A stretch of 64,000 bases of DNA from Pseudobutyrivibrio sp. UBA3626 (GTDB taxonomy: Bacteria; Bacillota; Clostridia; Lachnospirales; Lachnospiraceae), in NCBI GenBank assembly GCA_002373675.1, contig DFLF01000003.1, positions 608-64,607 of the forward strand, given 5' to 3'. The position numbers and the translations under genes are program-made. Shown here one piece after another: positions 22,501 through 31,389 of this stretch (the stretch's first letter is position 1; each line of letters begins with the position of its first letter). The notes under the pieces are model-generated. The model ran no database searches and was not told the origin of the DNA. It was given only the letters and a program-made list of their open reading frames with translations.

Positions 22501-24736
22501 TGTGGATGCCGATAAGAATGTGCAACTGTTCTACAGTAAAAGGGACGGTGTAACATCTACAGTTACACCTACCATTAAGAAGGTAAATGAAGATGGTAGT
22601 CTGCATGTGGAATATGAGATGCCGGGATACGACAGCAGACTTGTAATCAGACTAAATAAGAATGTTCCTCAAGATACGAAGCAGACTGCTAATGAGACGA
22701 CAAACCAGACTGAAGAGAAGGTTGTGGCACAGTTAAAGAAGATTTCTTATGAAGCGCCAAAAGCTAATAAAGGACTTATAAGTAATGGTAAGGCTCAGGC
22801 GCTTGTGAAGGCTGGTTCGGCTACAGGTGGCAAGATGTATTATGCCCTTGGAACAAGTAGTAGTCAGGCACCGGAATTCGATGGATTAAGTGATAAGTCT
22901 GATAAGACATGGGGCGTAGGTGTTCCACAGGCTACAGAACCAGGCAAGTACTATGTATGGTATATGGTTAAGGGTAATGAAGGATATGAGGATGTAGAGC
23001 CTGACCTAGTTGAAGCAGAGATAGGTAAGTCAATACAGCAAAAGAGAGAGGCTGTAGAAGAAAATCCTAAGGCAAAACAGCCAGTTGTTAAGACTACAGA
23101 TAATTCTAAGCTAACAGACGCTGTAGAGGTTCAGCCGGACGAGAAGGAAGAGGGTGTTAATATCTGGTTAGAGGCAACGGATATAACTGACTCTATAGAT
23201 GAGAATAGTAAGACAGTTCTATATAATCGCTTTAGTGATTATGAGATACCTATAATATATGACCTTAGTATGTATATGAAGGTTGGAGATAAGGAACCGG
23301 TAGATATTGTAGATTTGTCAGAGGAAGTGGAGCTAAGTCTGGATATTCCTAGTAGATATGTTAAGGAAGGAAGAGACTACGTTATTGTAAGACTTAATAG
23401 TGATGATTCGAAGGATATAACTATCATTAATCCAACTGCATTTGATTCTAACAAGAACGAGTTAATATTCAGTACAGATAAGATATGTCCAATGGCTATC
23501 ATTTATAAGGCTGATGAAAGTGCTTTAGAGAAGACAACTACAATTAAGACGCCTTTACTTATATCCCCTAAGGCTAAGGAAGGACTCTACTACTCTGGAC
23601 AGGATATGGAGCTTGTTACAGAGGGAGTTGCCAGCGGTGGAACAATCTATTATGCAATTGGTGATAGTGAAGGTAATGAGCCTGAATTTGATGGTCTGAC
23701 TGATAAGACTGACAAGAAGTGGACGACTTCTATTCCAAAGGGTAAGGATGTAGGTTCGTATAATGTATGGTATAAGGTTGTTGGAGACAAGGGATATACT
23801 GATTTAGACGCTGCATATGTTGCAAGTGTGATTAAAGAAGTGCCTACAACTGCTACACCGACTGTTGTGCCACAGAAAGGCCAGACTATAGATGTTACAG
23901 ACCATCCTGATATGGAGGATAAGAATCCACAGAAGGCTAAGATTGAAGGCGACAAGAAGATTAAGCCAAAGGATCCTTCTAAATCGCAGGAGCCATCTAA
24001 AGCATTAGAGCCATCTCAAGCATCAGAAGAAGATGATGATGAAGTGTATGATGAAGACGAGGGCATAATCTATTGGATTGAGACACACGATATAACTGAT
24101 ACTTTGACGGAAGAGGATATAGATATAATATACAATCTATACAGGAATTATTATATAGGTAAGCTATTTGACTTAACCCTTACTATGCAGGTGGGAGAAG
24201 AGCTGTATGATGTAACTGAACTTGAAGAGAAGATACCTATTAGCGTAGAGGTTCCTGAGGATATAGTAAATCCTGGAAGAAAATACATCATATATATGAT
24301 TGAGGATGATGGGGATTACTTCGAATCAACAATTATTCGACCGACTGCATATGATGAGGCTACAAGAAGACTGACCTTTGAGACAGATAAGATTAAGCCA
24401 TTTATCATAGCTTATACTGATGATCCTGAAGAGAAGGATTTCATAGTATTAGAATATGAGGCTGAGATGCAGAGTCCTTTGATTAACAGGTCGACTGTAG
24501 TTAGTGATAATACGCCAAGTGGCAATGTAACATTTACACCACCTGCTGTACCTACTCAGACAGTATCAATGTCTGATAATAAGGTTTCTACAGTAAGCTA
24601 TCAGAATACAGATGGAACCACAATCAAGCTGACATCAGCAAAGACAGGCGATGAGAATATTATAGATATAATTATTAAAATGATTAATGGACTTTTAATC
24701 AATTCTATAATTAATCTGGGCAGTAGTCTAAGGTAA
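19505..24736 (+). CDS. Large exported repeat-rich surface protein
   Basis: 1743 aa. A signal peptide with basic start RLSKIIKKATG and cleavage near VMAAPA (about residue 30) is followed by a Gly-rich repeat region (about 200-615). Its units, such as AAGIGG plus TINGGTV-A-GG, suggest a beta-helix. A His/Cys segment (about 655-700) carries C-P-Y-C and C-V-C-G. Three copies of a module with KGL-YNGK, YYA-G and YYVWYMVKG-EGY occur near 808, 1077 and 1345. A second module (I-WLEATDITDS and IYWIETHDITDT) occurs near 1218 and 1522. A Pro/Ser/Lys linker lies between. The C-terminus has KTGD plus a hydrophobic stretch ending in Arg, like a degenerate sortase signal. Probably an adhesin or cell-surface protein; ligand unknown. 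Confidence 0.85.
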   Translation: MNRLSKIIKKATGITLAVTMVTSSMGVMAAPAADTQDVNSDNNQTVVLSDAQPEVMNNAQPEVVNDVQAGSVTDNRLTWGAIEDIVNVSEPSGQSVGYIEKGIWRTRNDCKEYADNMSDGWYVLNGVKTTSNAVTIHGKVNLILADDSYLHANNGIYITQGSELIIWTQSNSLGGRTGRIDAHPENGPGIGAVRDTMGGSLTINGGIIDAKGGKYAAGIGGGRGEKSGFGNITINDGFVYATGGDYAAGIGFGHRNWKMGVLTISGGEVKATGGDRAAGIGGSEDRSGMIVTINGGTVDATGGDNGAGIGGGNEGDQGGKITINGGKVNAYSRLGASAIGGGGQHDYGVFHPHRENNGGEVEINGGEVNATGGEYASTAIGGGDNGTNGPITINGGVVNAKMENKGDTAGAAIGSRGKQKGTITINNGVVTATSLGAGAAIGGKKDASVININGGTVTAIAQDGAGIGGGGTGRESNSITGGNCGKITITNGDVTAISYGKGAGIGNGQRANGGSITITGGNVSASSGDYNSAIWAKLNFTTPNNPGIGLAWTGAVRGLIYLMTMGDVGGAGIGGGYKGGGVDVKITGGNVAAYAKHSGSRGIGRGEGGSSDGKLEIYDEAVVSVGNDITKVAPVKKDIAEASCRNNRGVVIRKCDHTNAEYKDKNVHVHEINCPYCKATGKVVEQKHTFDPQTHKCVCGRTEHKVNFNTINNARIVDPGDNAKKRKSDGSILIPGQYITAGDTISFTLGNTNCIQDIEVSYKNGDNKEIVKPIEYKTESNGTIVAKYTMPAHDIDVNYTVDAKPLNYGSAQLEYAPRAAKGLVYNGKSQDLLISGTAKNGKIYYAFGKDDKTAPAFDGAYGEVTNSDNNGSRTWNTHWPQATNAGTYYVWYMVKGDEGYTDIAPKCITCEIKSVESANKDTKTVKGTVRDITEDLFRNIDKAKTKKQVKTSVEVYTNNYSDDAKFDIEVGGKKLSQQKSGDTFEVTQGDKIKIDIPASVDADKNVQLFYSKRDGVTSTVTPTIKKVNEDGSLHVEYEMPGYDSRLVIRLNKNVPQDTKQTANETTNQTEEKVVAQLKKISYEAPKANKGLISNGKAQALVKAGSATGGKMYYALGTSSSQAPEFDGLSDKSDKTWGVGVPQATEPGKYYVWYMVKGNEGYEDVEPDLVEAEIGKSIQQKREAVEENPKAKQPVVKTTDNSKLTDAVEVQPDEKEEGVNIWLEATDITDSIDENSKTVLYNRFSDYEIPIIYDLSMYMKVGDKEPVDIVDLSEEVELSLDIPSRYVKEGRDYVIVRLNSDDSKDITIINPTAFDSNKNELIFSTDKICPMAIIYKADESALEKTTTIKTPLLISPKAKEGLYYSGQDMELVTEGVASGGTIYYAIGDSEGNEPEFDGLTDKTDKKWTTSIPKGKDVGSYNVWYKVVGDKGYTDLDAAYVASVIKEVPTTATPTVVPQKGQTIDVTDHPDMEDKNPQKAKIEGDKKIKPKDPSKSQEPSKALEPSQASEEDDDEVYDEDEGIIYWIETHDITDTLTEEDIDIIYNLYRNYYIGKLFDLTLTMQVGEELYDVTELEEKIPISVEVPEDIVNPGRKYIIYMIEDDGDYFESTIIRPTAYDEATRRLTFETDKIKPFIIAYTDDPEEKDFIVLEYEAEMQSPLINRSTVVSDNTPSGNVTFTPPAVPTQTVSMSDNKVSTVSYQNTDGTTIKLTSAKTGDENIIDIIIKMINGLLINSIINLGSSLR

Positions 24737-24742
24737 TTAGTA

Positions 24743-24786
24743 ATTGGGTGTGCCAGGTATATGTTAATATATCTGGTGCACCCAAT
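24743..24786 (+). terminator. Long hairpin after the surface protein gene
   Basis: About 20-bp imperfect stem, with outer arms ATTGGGTG and CACCCAAT, and a small AT loop, nine bases after the stop. No T-run follows, so it may terminate weakly or protect the mRNA end. Confidence 0.6.
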
Positions 24787-24800
24787 ATAATGTGCTTTTG

Positions 24801-24829
24801 TAGACTTATATACACAAATATGGTACAAT
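24801..24829 (+). promoter_or_regulatory. Candidate promoter for the UDP-sugar pyrophosphorylase operon
   Basis: TAGACT (24801-24806) and TACAAT (24824-24829), spacing 17 bp, with an extended TGG before the -10, seventy bases before the ATG at 24899. Confidence 0.5.
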
Positions 24830-24898
24830 AACTCTAATATTGTGGGATGTGTACAATCAATTAATCTGATGGTACACAGTTTTTGGAGAGGTATTAAC

Positions 24899-26122
24899 AT
24901 GGACAAAAATGAAGCGTTACAGAAATTAAAAGAACATAATCAGGAACATGTAATGAAAGGGTTTGATGATTTGTCTTTGGAGCGTAAAGAGCAGCTTCTT
25001 AGACAAATTGAAGAGATTGATTGGGAAACTATTGCTCTAGTGGGAAAAGGTAAAGAAGAATCTAAAGGTGATATAGAACCCCTTGGAGCAGTTGAAATAT
25101 CTGAGATAGAAGAAAGAAAAGAAGAATTTACTGATACAGGAATTAAAGCTATACAGGAAGGAAAGCTTGGAGCAGTTCTTCTTGCAGGAGGAATGGGAAC
25201 TCGACTTGGACTTGATAAGCCTAAGGGAGAGCTTAATGTAGGACTTACAAGAGAATTGTGTATTTTTAATTGTCTAATTAATAATCTCTTAGATGTTACA
25301 AATGAAGCAAAGACATATATACCTTTGTACATAATGACTTCTGAGAAGAATAATGATGAGACAATTAGATTTTTTGAAGAGAATAATTACTTTGGATATC
25401 CAAAGGATTATGTCAAATTCTTTATTCAAGAGATGGCAGCAGCAGTTGATTTTGATGGGAAATTGTTGTTAGAGGAGAAAGGACGCCTTGCCACCTCGCC
25501 AAATGGAAATGGTGGATGGTTCTCATCACTTGCCAAGGCAGGACTATTAGAGGATGTTAAGAAGAGAGGGGTAGAATGGCTTAATATATTTGCAGTTGAC
25601 AATGTGCTGCAACGTATTGGTGATCCTGCCTTCTTTGGAGCTACGCTTCTTAGCGGAGCGGACTCAGGAAGCAAGGTTGTTCGTAAAGTAGATGCTTATG
25701 AGAAGATGGGAGCATTGTGCAAGAAAGGCGGTAAGCCATATATTGTCGAATATTATGAGCTTAGTAATGAAATGGCAGAAGCTACAGACGAGAATGGCAA
25801 TTACTTATATGCATTTGGAGTAATTCTTAACTATATATTCAAAGTATCCAGACTTGAAGAGATAATGAATAACAGAATGCCTGTACATGTAGTCGAGAAG
25901 AAGATACCTTATATTGATGATAGTGGAGAATTAATAAAACCTACAGAGCCTAATGGATACAAGTTTGAAACACTGGTAGTTGATATGGTTGCTATGATGA
26001 ATGATAGTGTTCCTTATGAAGTAATAAGGGAGAAAGAATTTGCACCTATTAAGAATTTGCATGGCGTAGATTCACTTGATAGCGCGAGAGAATTGCTTAA
26101 GGCAAATAATGTTGAGTTATAG
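24899..26122 (+). CDS. UDP-N-acetylglucosamine/UDP-sugar pyrophosphorylase family protein
   Basis: Makes a UDP-sugar from a sugar 1-phosphate and UTP. 407 aa from ATG 24899 (GGAGAGG upstream). The nucleotide-binding motif LLAGGMGTRLGLDKPKG lies near residue 88. Further on come a long NGNGGW segment (ATSPNGNGGWF, near 200) and a NIFAVDN motif, typical of the eukaryote-like AGX/UDPGP family rather than GlmU or GalU. The exact sugar cannot be told. It stands at the head of genes for polysaccharide synthesis and would supply the nucleotide sugar. Confidence 0.85.
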   Translation: MDKNEALQKLKEHNQEHVMKGFDDLSLERKEQLLRQIEEIDWETIALVGKGKEESKGDIEPLGAVEISEIEERKEEFTDTGIKAIQEGKLGAVLLAGGMGTRLGLDKPKGELNVGLTRELCIFNCLINNLLDVTNEAKTYIPLYIMTSEKNNDETIRFFEENNYFGYPKDYVKFFIQEMAAAVDFDGKLLLEEKGRLATSPNGNGGWFSSLAKAGLLEDVKKRGVEWLNIFAVDNVLQRIGDPAFFGATLLSGADSGSKVVRKVDAYEKMGALCKKGGKPYIVEYYELSNEMAEATDENGNYLYAFGVILNYIFKVSRLEEIMNNRMPVHVVEKKIPYIDDSGELIKPTEPNGYKFETLVVDMVAMMNDSVPYEVIREKEFAPIKNLHGVDSLDSARELLKANNVEL

Positions 26123-26158
26123 CCACATAAGTACTCCCAAGGGAGTAGGAGATTAACT

Positions 26159-27580
26159 ATGTATAGTAAAAGGAAAAGAAGCTGGGTTAAGCATCTGGAT
26201 TTTACATTACTTGATATATTATGTATGATGCTTGCTCTCTCTATAGCTTATGTATGGAGATTTGAGTGGAATTTTGACTTGGATACTAATGTAAATGTTG
26301 ATTTGTACGTTAGGATGGCTATAATGCTCGTCTTAATAGACATTTTTGTTATATTCTTTGTTGAGTCTTATTCCGGAATCCTTAGACGTAATAAATATCA
26401 AGAGCTTCGTGCAACAATACTTCATTGTTTTGTAGTATTTGGCGTATATCTAATATATATGTACGCTACAAAGCAATCGATTCTTTATTCAAGACAACTT
26501 TTGTTTACATATCTTGTTCTTGTAATTATATTTGAATATTTCGCAAGAGTTTTATGGAAACGAGTTATTAGAAGAAGAAAGCTTCTTGATAAGAACAAAT
26601 CAGAGATGATTGTTGTGGCAGAATCCATGACGGTGGAGAGATGCCTAGAAGAGATAGCACATAACAAATACACTGACTTTAAGGTTGTAGGAGTTGTTGT
26701 TGTTGACGAAGATATGGAAGGTCAACAGATACAGGGAATACCTGTAATTGCTAATGCAGATAACTTCCTCGAATATGTTAGAACCAATGTGGTTGACGAG
26801 GTTTATATTGACGGTAATACAAGAGCCAGTTCGGAAGCTCTTGCTACAACACTTGTGGAACTTGGCGTAACAGTTCATATTAGTCTAGTTCATACTAATT
26901 TTGTAATGCCTAATACAATTCTTGAGAATTATGCAAGTTACGTTGTTCTAACTACAAGCATGCATATAGCAAGTACAAGACAATTGTTCTTTAAGAGACT
27001 TATGGATATTGTGGGCTCTATAATCGGACTGATTTTTACATTTATTGCTTTTATTATTTTCGCACCTATTATCAAGATTCAATCCCCCGGTCCTGTATTC
27101 TTTAAGCAGGTCAGAATAGGTAAGAATGGAAGAAGATTTAACTTCTACAAATTTCGCTCCATGTATGTAGATGCTGAAGAGCGTAAGAAGGAACTTATGG
27201 CGAAGAACGAAATGGACGGTAATATGTTCAAGATGGAAGATGATCCACGTATTATTCCAATAGGAAGATTTATGAGGAAATATTCTATTGATGAATTGCC
27301 ACAGTTCTTTAATGTGTTAAAGGGTGATATGTCTCTTGTTGGAACAAGACCACCGACAGAAGACGAATATGAAATGTATAAATTCCATCATAAAGCACGT
27401 CTTGGATTTAAGCCGGGACTTACAGGAATGTGGCAGATTAGTGGTCGAAGCGACATTACAGATTTTGAGGAAGTTGTTGCTTTCGATACTGAGTATATTT
27501 GTAACTGGAATATTGGACTTGATATTAAGATAATTTTCAAAACAATTGGAGTTGTGCTTTCTGGTAAAGGATCAAAGTAG
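26159..27580 (+). CDS. Polyprenyl-phosphate sugar-1-phosphate transferase (exopolysaccharide initiation)
   Basis: Transfers a sugar 1-phosphate from a UDP-sugar to undecaprenyl phosphate, the first step of exopolysaccharide or O-unit assembly at the membrane. 473 aa. Four to five membrane helices lie in residues about 15-130, then a Rossmann-like domain (150-260), another helix (about 285-305) and the bacterial sugar transferase domain. That domain shows KRLMDIVGS, FYKFRSM, DELPQFFNVLKGDMSLVG and KPGLTGMWQISGR. The architecture is that of WbaP/EpsE-like enzymes. AGTAGGAG precedes the ATG. It lies 36 bp after the UDP-sugar gene, which would supply its substrate. Confidence 0.92.
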   Translation: MYSKRKRSWVKHLDFTLLDILCMMLALSIAYVWRFEWNFDLDTNVNVDLYVRMAIMLVLIDIFVIFFVESYSGILRRNKYQELRATILHCFVVFGVYLIYMYATKQSILYSRQLLFTYLVLVIIFEYFARVLWKRVIRRRKLLDKNKSEMIVVAESMTVERCLEEIAHNKYTDFKVVGVVVVDEDMEGQQIQGIPVIANADNFLEYVRTNVVDEVYIDGNTRASSEALATTLVELGVTVHISLVHTNFVMPNTILENYASYVVLTTSMHIASTRQLFFKRLMDIVGSIIGLIFTFIAFIIFAPIIKIQSPGPVFFKQVRIGKNGRRFNFYKFRSMYVDAEERKKELMAKNEMDGNMFKMEDDPRIIPIGRFMRKYSIDELPQFFNVLKGDMSLVGTRPPTEDEYEMYKFHHKARLGFKPGLTGMWQISGRSDITDFEEVVAFDTEYICNWNIGLDIKIIFKTIGVVLSGKGSK

Positions 27581-27598
27581 TGCTCTTTGGAGGACCAT

Positions 27599-29131
27599 AT
27601 GAAGATAACAAGTTTTACCATTGTAGTTGTATGCTCTAATACCAGGGAGATTTTCTTTAGAGATTTTCTGGAATCAGTTGTAGCTCAGGATTATGACAAC
27701 TGGGAAATGTATATATTAGATGACGATATCTCATCTAACCTTGAGAAGATTTCTAAGGAATTCTTTCCAGATGATAATAGAGTTCACTATCGCAAATTAA
27801 AGAATCATAAAGGGAAAGCCTATGGAACTAACATAGGCTTTCATTTTGCTGAGGGAGATTATATTCTTGTAACAAATTGTCATAACAGATTAGATGCCCA
27901 TGCTCTGTATCATATGGCAGGAACTATATTCGATGCATCAGAGCCTGATGTGCTGTATTCAGATCATATTGATCTAGAAGGCATTGAGAAGACCAAGATT
28001 CATGTAAAGCAGGATTTTAACAAAGAGTTATTCCTTCGCAATAATTATATAGGTGATACAGTTGTAATTAAGCGTGATGCTATTAAGAAAGTGGGGCTTA
28101 CAAGAGAAGCATTAAGTGAGTCGTATATGTATGAGTATCTTCTTAGATGTATGGAGAAGAAATGTAGATTCTATCATATACCGAAGTTTTTGTATTATAA
28201 GAGAATTCTTGCGTCAGATATTTATGATAGTGCAATTATGCAGAATAATGAAGTGGTTATTCCAGAAAGAAGAGAAGGTGCTTTACTTGGTATAATAAGA
28301 AGCGTTTTTCCTGGCTTTATGAAGAATCCTGTTACGAGAGCTGATATGGATAAGGAAGAACTTATTTATAGAGAGAATATGGCAAGCGTCAAAGCCTATC
28401 TTACCCGTAATAATATTAATGCAAAGATTGAGAGTGAGCCACAAAAGCGCTTCTGGAAAGTTGAATACGATGGTGCAGGTGCATCGATTCGAAGTAAGGA
28501 TTATATGTTTCTTAAAGACAGAGATGTTAAAGTATCTGGAAGAAACTATCTGGAGAAAATGTATGGATATATTAAGCAAAAAGATGTAGCTGTTGTAGGC
28601 GTTAGATTTGCTAAACCTTTCTGGACTACTGAGAATTGTGGATATATATATGATACAGATGGAAATGCGTATCCGGCGTTTTACAATTATAAGCTGAAGG
28701 ATGCAGGATATGATAATTTACAACTTATTGCTAGAGAAGTAGGAATGGTTGATGGTGCCTTTTGCATGATTAGTAAGAAGGCTTATAGGTCACTGGGAGG
28801 ATTTGATACTTCTCTTACTGGTAGAGATATTATGCTTGATTTCTGTATTAGAGCGCGTAAGAAGGGATATAGAGTTATAATTGAGCCATCAATTATTGCA
28901 AAGAAAAATAATAGTAATATAATTAGTGAAGAGGCATCACACAATAGATTAGTAGAGAAGCTTTCTGATGAACTTGTGAAAGGCGACCCATTCTACAGTC
29001 CTAACCTTGCAATGGGATTAGAAAATCATAAGTTTATGGAGGCTGATACTGTAAAAGGGGGCGAGGATAATGAGAAATCACGAAGTGGTGGACAGCCACA
29101 ACCTGTTAGACGAGAGGGGAATGCTAATTGA
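27599..29131 (+). CDS. Glycosyltransferase family 2, two GT-A-like parts
   Basis: 510 aa from ATG 27599, five bases after GGAGG; an in-frame TTG at 27587 overlaps that site. The N-terminal part has the GT2 start (FTIVVVCSN), VVAQDYDNWEMYILDDD and GDYILVTNCHN. The C-terminal part carries GMVDGAFCMISKKAY and GGFDTSL, followed by FCIRARKKGYR, the usual acceptor-side pattern of GT2 enzymes. The middle, around residues 230-330, links a second GT-like half. No membrane helix is seen. Its last 62 bp overlap the next gene, an unusually long overlap indicating coupled translation. It probably adds a sugar to the lipid-linked unit. Confidence 0.85.
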   Translation: MKITSFTIVVVCSNTREIFFRDFLESVVAQDYDNWEMYILDDDISSNLEKISKEFFPDDNRVHYRKLKNHKGKAYGTNIGFHFAEGDYILVTNCHNRLDAHALYHMAGTIFDASEPDVLYSDHIDLEGIEKTKIHVKQDFNKELFLRNNYIGDTVVIKRDAIKKVGLTREALSESYMYEYLLRCMEKKCRFYHIPKFLYYKRILASDIYDSAIMQNNEVVIPERREGALLGIIRSVFPGFMKNPVTRADMDKEELIYRENMASVKAYLTRNNINAKIESEPQKRFWKVEYDGAGASIRSKDYMFLKDRDVKVSGRNYLEKMYGYIKQKDVAVVGVRFAKPFWTTENCGYIYDTDGNAYPAFYNYKLKDAGYDNLQLIAREVGMVDGAFCMISKKAYRSLGGFDTSLTGRDIMLDFCIRARKKGYRVIIEPSIIAKKNNSNIISEEASHNRLVEKLSDELVKGDPFYSPNLAMGLENHKFMEADTVKGGEDNEKSRSGGQPQPVRREGNAN

Positions 29132-30164
29132 ACCGGGGTGGTCTAAGGCACTAATACAAAGGTATGATAGAAAGCAAATTAAAGCATCAAAATTCAAAAT
29201 CAAAGAGTGGGATTATTATCTTGTATTAAATGATGACTTTGCCGGAGCTTTTACATTATCTGATGATGGTTACATTGGGCTTCAGTCTGTATCATTTCTT
29301 AATTTGAAAGAAGGTTGGGAACATACAGAGACAATTCTTAATCCATTGCCACTTGGAAAGATGAAAATGCCGAAAACATCCGCCCAGGGGGATATAGTAT
29401 ATGAAGATAAGAAACTGTCATTAAGTTACAGACACGAAGTTCTTTCGTATGATGAGGCTGTTAAGCTTTATGGAGATGTGATTACTGAAGAAGATAAGAA
29501 GTCAGGGAAATGCAAGATACGACATATATCCTGTGTGATGTTTGACTTCTATAAAGGAATGACGTTGTCCGCAGATATAAAGCTTTATCAACCGAAGATG
29601 GATACAATGGTTATTGCTACGCCATGGGAGGAGAAGCTTACTGCATTTTACTATAACCAGAAGATAAATTGTATGCCTGCATATGGATATATGAAGTTGG
29701 GTGAAGATGAGTTTGTATTTGATCCTTCAATTAATTATGGAACACTAGATTGGGGAAGAGGCGTATGGACGTATGATAACAGATGGTATTGGGGCTCTGG
29801 TAACCAAACTGTGAATGGTAAACCCTTTGGCTTTAATATTGGATATGGTTTTGGCGATACTAGTGCAGCTTCTGAGAATATCCTTTTCTATGATGGGGTA
29901 TGCCACAAATTAGATGATGTTAAGTTCAATATACCAAGCAGTAGTTACACAGATCCATGGACAATTACTTCATCAGATGGAAGATTTGAGATGGATTTTG
30001 TTCCTGTAATTGACAGAGCAGCAAGGATTAATGCAGGTATAATAGAGTCTGATCAGCATCAGGTGTTTGGAAGAATGTCAGGAAATGTTATACTGGACGA
30101 TGGTACCAAATTAGAGATAAAAGACCTTATGTGCTTTGCAGAAGATGTACATAACAGGTACTAG
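29070..30164 (+). CDS. DUF2804 family protein
   Basis: 364 aa. The N-terminus (NLLDERGMLIEPGWSKAL, then KEWDYYLVLN) and the motifs LDWGRGVWTYDNRWYWGSG and GFNIGYGFGDTSAASEN match DUF2804. This beta-rich family resembles the AttH/hydroxyneurosporene-type lipocalin-like proteins. Function is not established. The ATG lies inside the preceding glycosyltransferase gene (62-bp overlap) with GGGGGCGAGG upstream. Followed 17 bp later by an aminotransferase gene. Placement in this group suggests a role with surface glycans or lipids, by context only. Confidence 0.85.
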   Translation: MRNHEVVDSHNLLDERGMLIEPGWSKALIQRYDRKQIKASKFKIKEWDYYLVLNDDFAGAFTLSDDGYIGLQSVSFLNLKEGWEHTETILNPLPLGKMKMPKTSAQGDIVYEDKKLSLSYRHEVLSYDEAVKLYGDVITEEDKKSGKCKIRHISCVMFDFYKGMTLSADIKLYQPKMDTMVIATPWEEKLTAFYYNQKINCMPAYGYMKLGEDEFVFDPSINYGTLDWGRGVWTYDNRWYWGSGNQTVNGKPFGFNIGYGFGDTSAASENILFYDGVCHKLDDVKFNIPSSSYTDPWTITSSDGRFEMDFVPVIDRAARINAGIIESDQHQVFGRMSGNVILDDGTKLEIKDLMCFAEDVHNRY

Positions 30165-30181
30165 AAGAGAAAGGATATAGA

Positions 30182-31369
30182 ATGATTAACGAAGAATTTA
30201 AGGAAATGTTAAATGGTAAGTCAGTAATTAGAGAGCTAAGCGAATATGCTACAGCAAGAGGTAAAGAGATAGGATATGAGAATGTATTTGATTACAGTCT
30301 TGGCAATCCAAGTGTGCCATGCCCAGAGGAGTACACAAAGGCTGTAATTGACATTTACAATAAGAAAGATCCTATGGAGATACATGGTTATTCTCCGTCT
30401 CTTGGTAATACGTCTGCAAGGGAATATCTTGCTAAGGAACTTCGCGAAAGATTTGATATACCATATGAGACAAAACATATTTTTATGACAAGTGGTGCTG
30501 CATCATCTCTTGCGCATGCTTTCAGGCTTGTAACAAAACCGGGAGATGAAATAATCGGTTTTGCACCATTTTTCCCTGAGTATGTTCCATACATTAAATC
30601 TACAGGTGCCAAATTTACAATTGTATCTGCAGATACATCTGATTTTCAGATTAAGTTTGATGAATTAGAAGAGAAGTTAAATCCTAATGTTCAAGCGATT
30701 CTAATTAACTCTCCTAATAATCCATCAGGAGTAGTATATTCGGAGGAGACTTTAAAGAGACTTGCTTCATTATTAGAGGAAAAACAGAAAGAATATAATC
30801 ATGATATTTTCTTAATATCGGATGAACCTTATAGAGAGATTGTCTTTGATGGTAAGAAGACGCCATATCCAAGTCATTACTATGATAATACAATTTCTTG
30901 CTATTCATATTCTAAAGGTATGAGTCTTCCCGGAGAAAGAATTGGTTACATGGCTTTTAACCCCAAATGTACTGATTCAGACATTGCTGCAATAATCTGT
31001 GGACAGATAAGCCGTGGCATAGGACATAATTGCCCGTCCGCAACTCAGCAGCTTGCTATAGTTGAGACTGGCTTTAAGCTTTCTGATTTGTCAGTATATG
31101 AGACAAATGCCAGTATTATATATAATGAACTTGTTGATCTTGGATTTTCAGTAGTAAAGCCTCAAGGAACATTTTATATATTCCCTAAGGCTTTAGAAGA
31201 ATCATCAATTGAATTCTGCAATAAAGCTAAGAAGTATGACTTGCTTCTGGTACCAGGGGATTCTTTTGGCTGCCCTGGATATTTTAGAATGGCATATTGC
31301 ATTGATACTGATAAAGTAAAACGTTCTATGCCGGTACTTAGAAGATTCGTTGAAGAGTGCTATAGATAG
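30182..31369 (+). CDS. Pyridoxal-phosphate aminotransferase, class I/II
   Basis: 395 aa fold-type I aminotransferase. It shows FDYSLGNPSVPCP near residue 35, NSPNNPSGVVYS near 177, SDEPYREIVFDG near 215 and the Lys-bearing segment SYSKGMSLPGERIGYM with the Schiff-base Lys at about 244. A C-terminal Arg (CPGYFRMAYC) would bind the substrate carboxylate. It probably acts on aspartate or another common amino acid; the exact donor cannot be told. It starts 17 bp after the DUF2804 gene and converges with the glycosyltransferase on the other strand (20 bp between stops). Confidence 0.88.
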   Translation: MINEEFKEMLNGKSVIRELSEYATARGKEIGYENVFDYSLGNPSVPCPEEYTKAVIDIYNKKDPMEIHGYSPSLGNTSAREYLAKELRERFDIPYETKHIFMTSGAASSLAHAFRLVTKPGDEIIGFAPFFPEYVPYIKSTGAKFTIVSADTSDFQIKFDELEEKLNPNVQAILINSPNNPSGVVYSEETLKRLASLLEEKQKEYNHDIFLISDEPYREIVFDGKKTPYPSHYYDNTISCYSYSKGMSLPGERIGYMAFNPKCTDSDIAAIICGQISRGIGHNCPSATQQLAIVETGFKLSDLSVYETNASIIYNELVDLGFSVVKPQGTFYIFPKALEESSIEFCNKAKKYDLLLVPGDSFGCPGYFRMAYCIDTDKVKRSMPVLRRFVEECYR

Positions 31370-31389
31370 TAAATTAAGATGCTATATAG

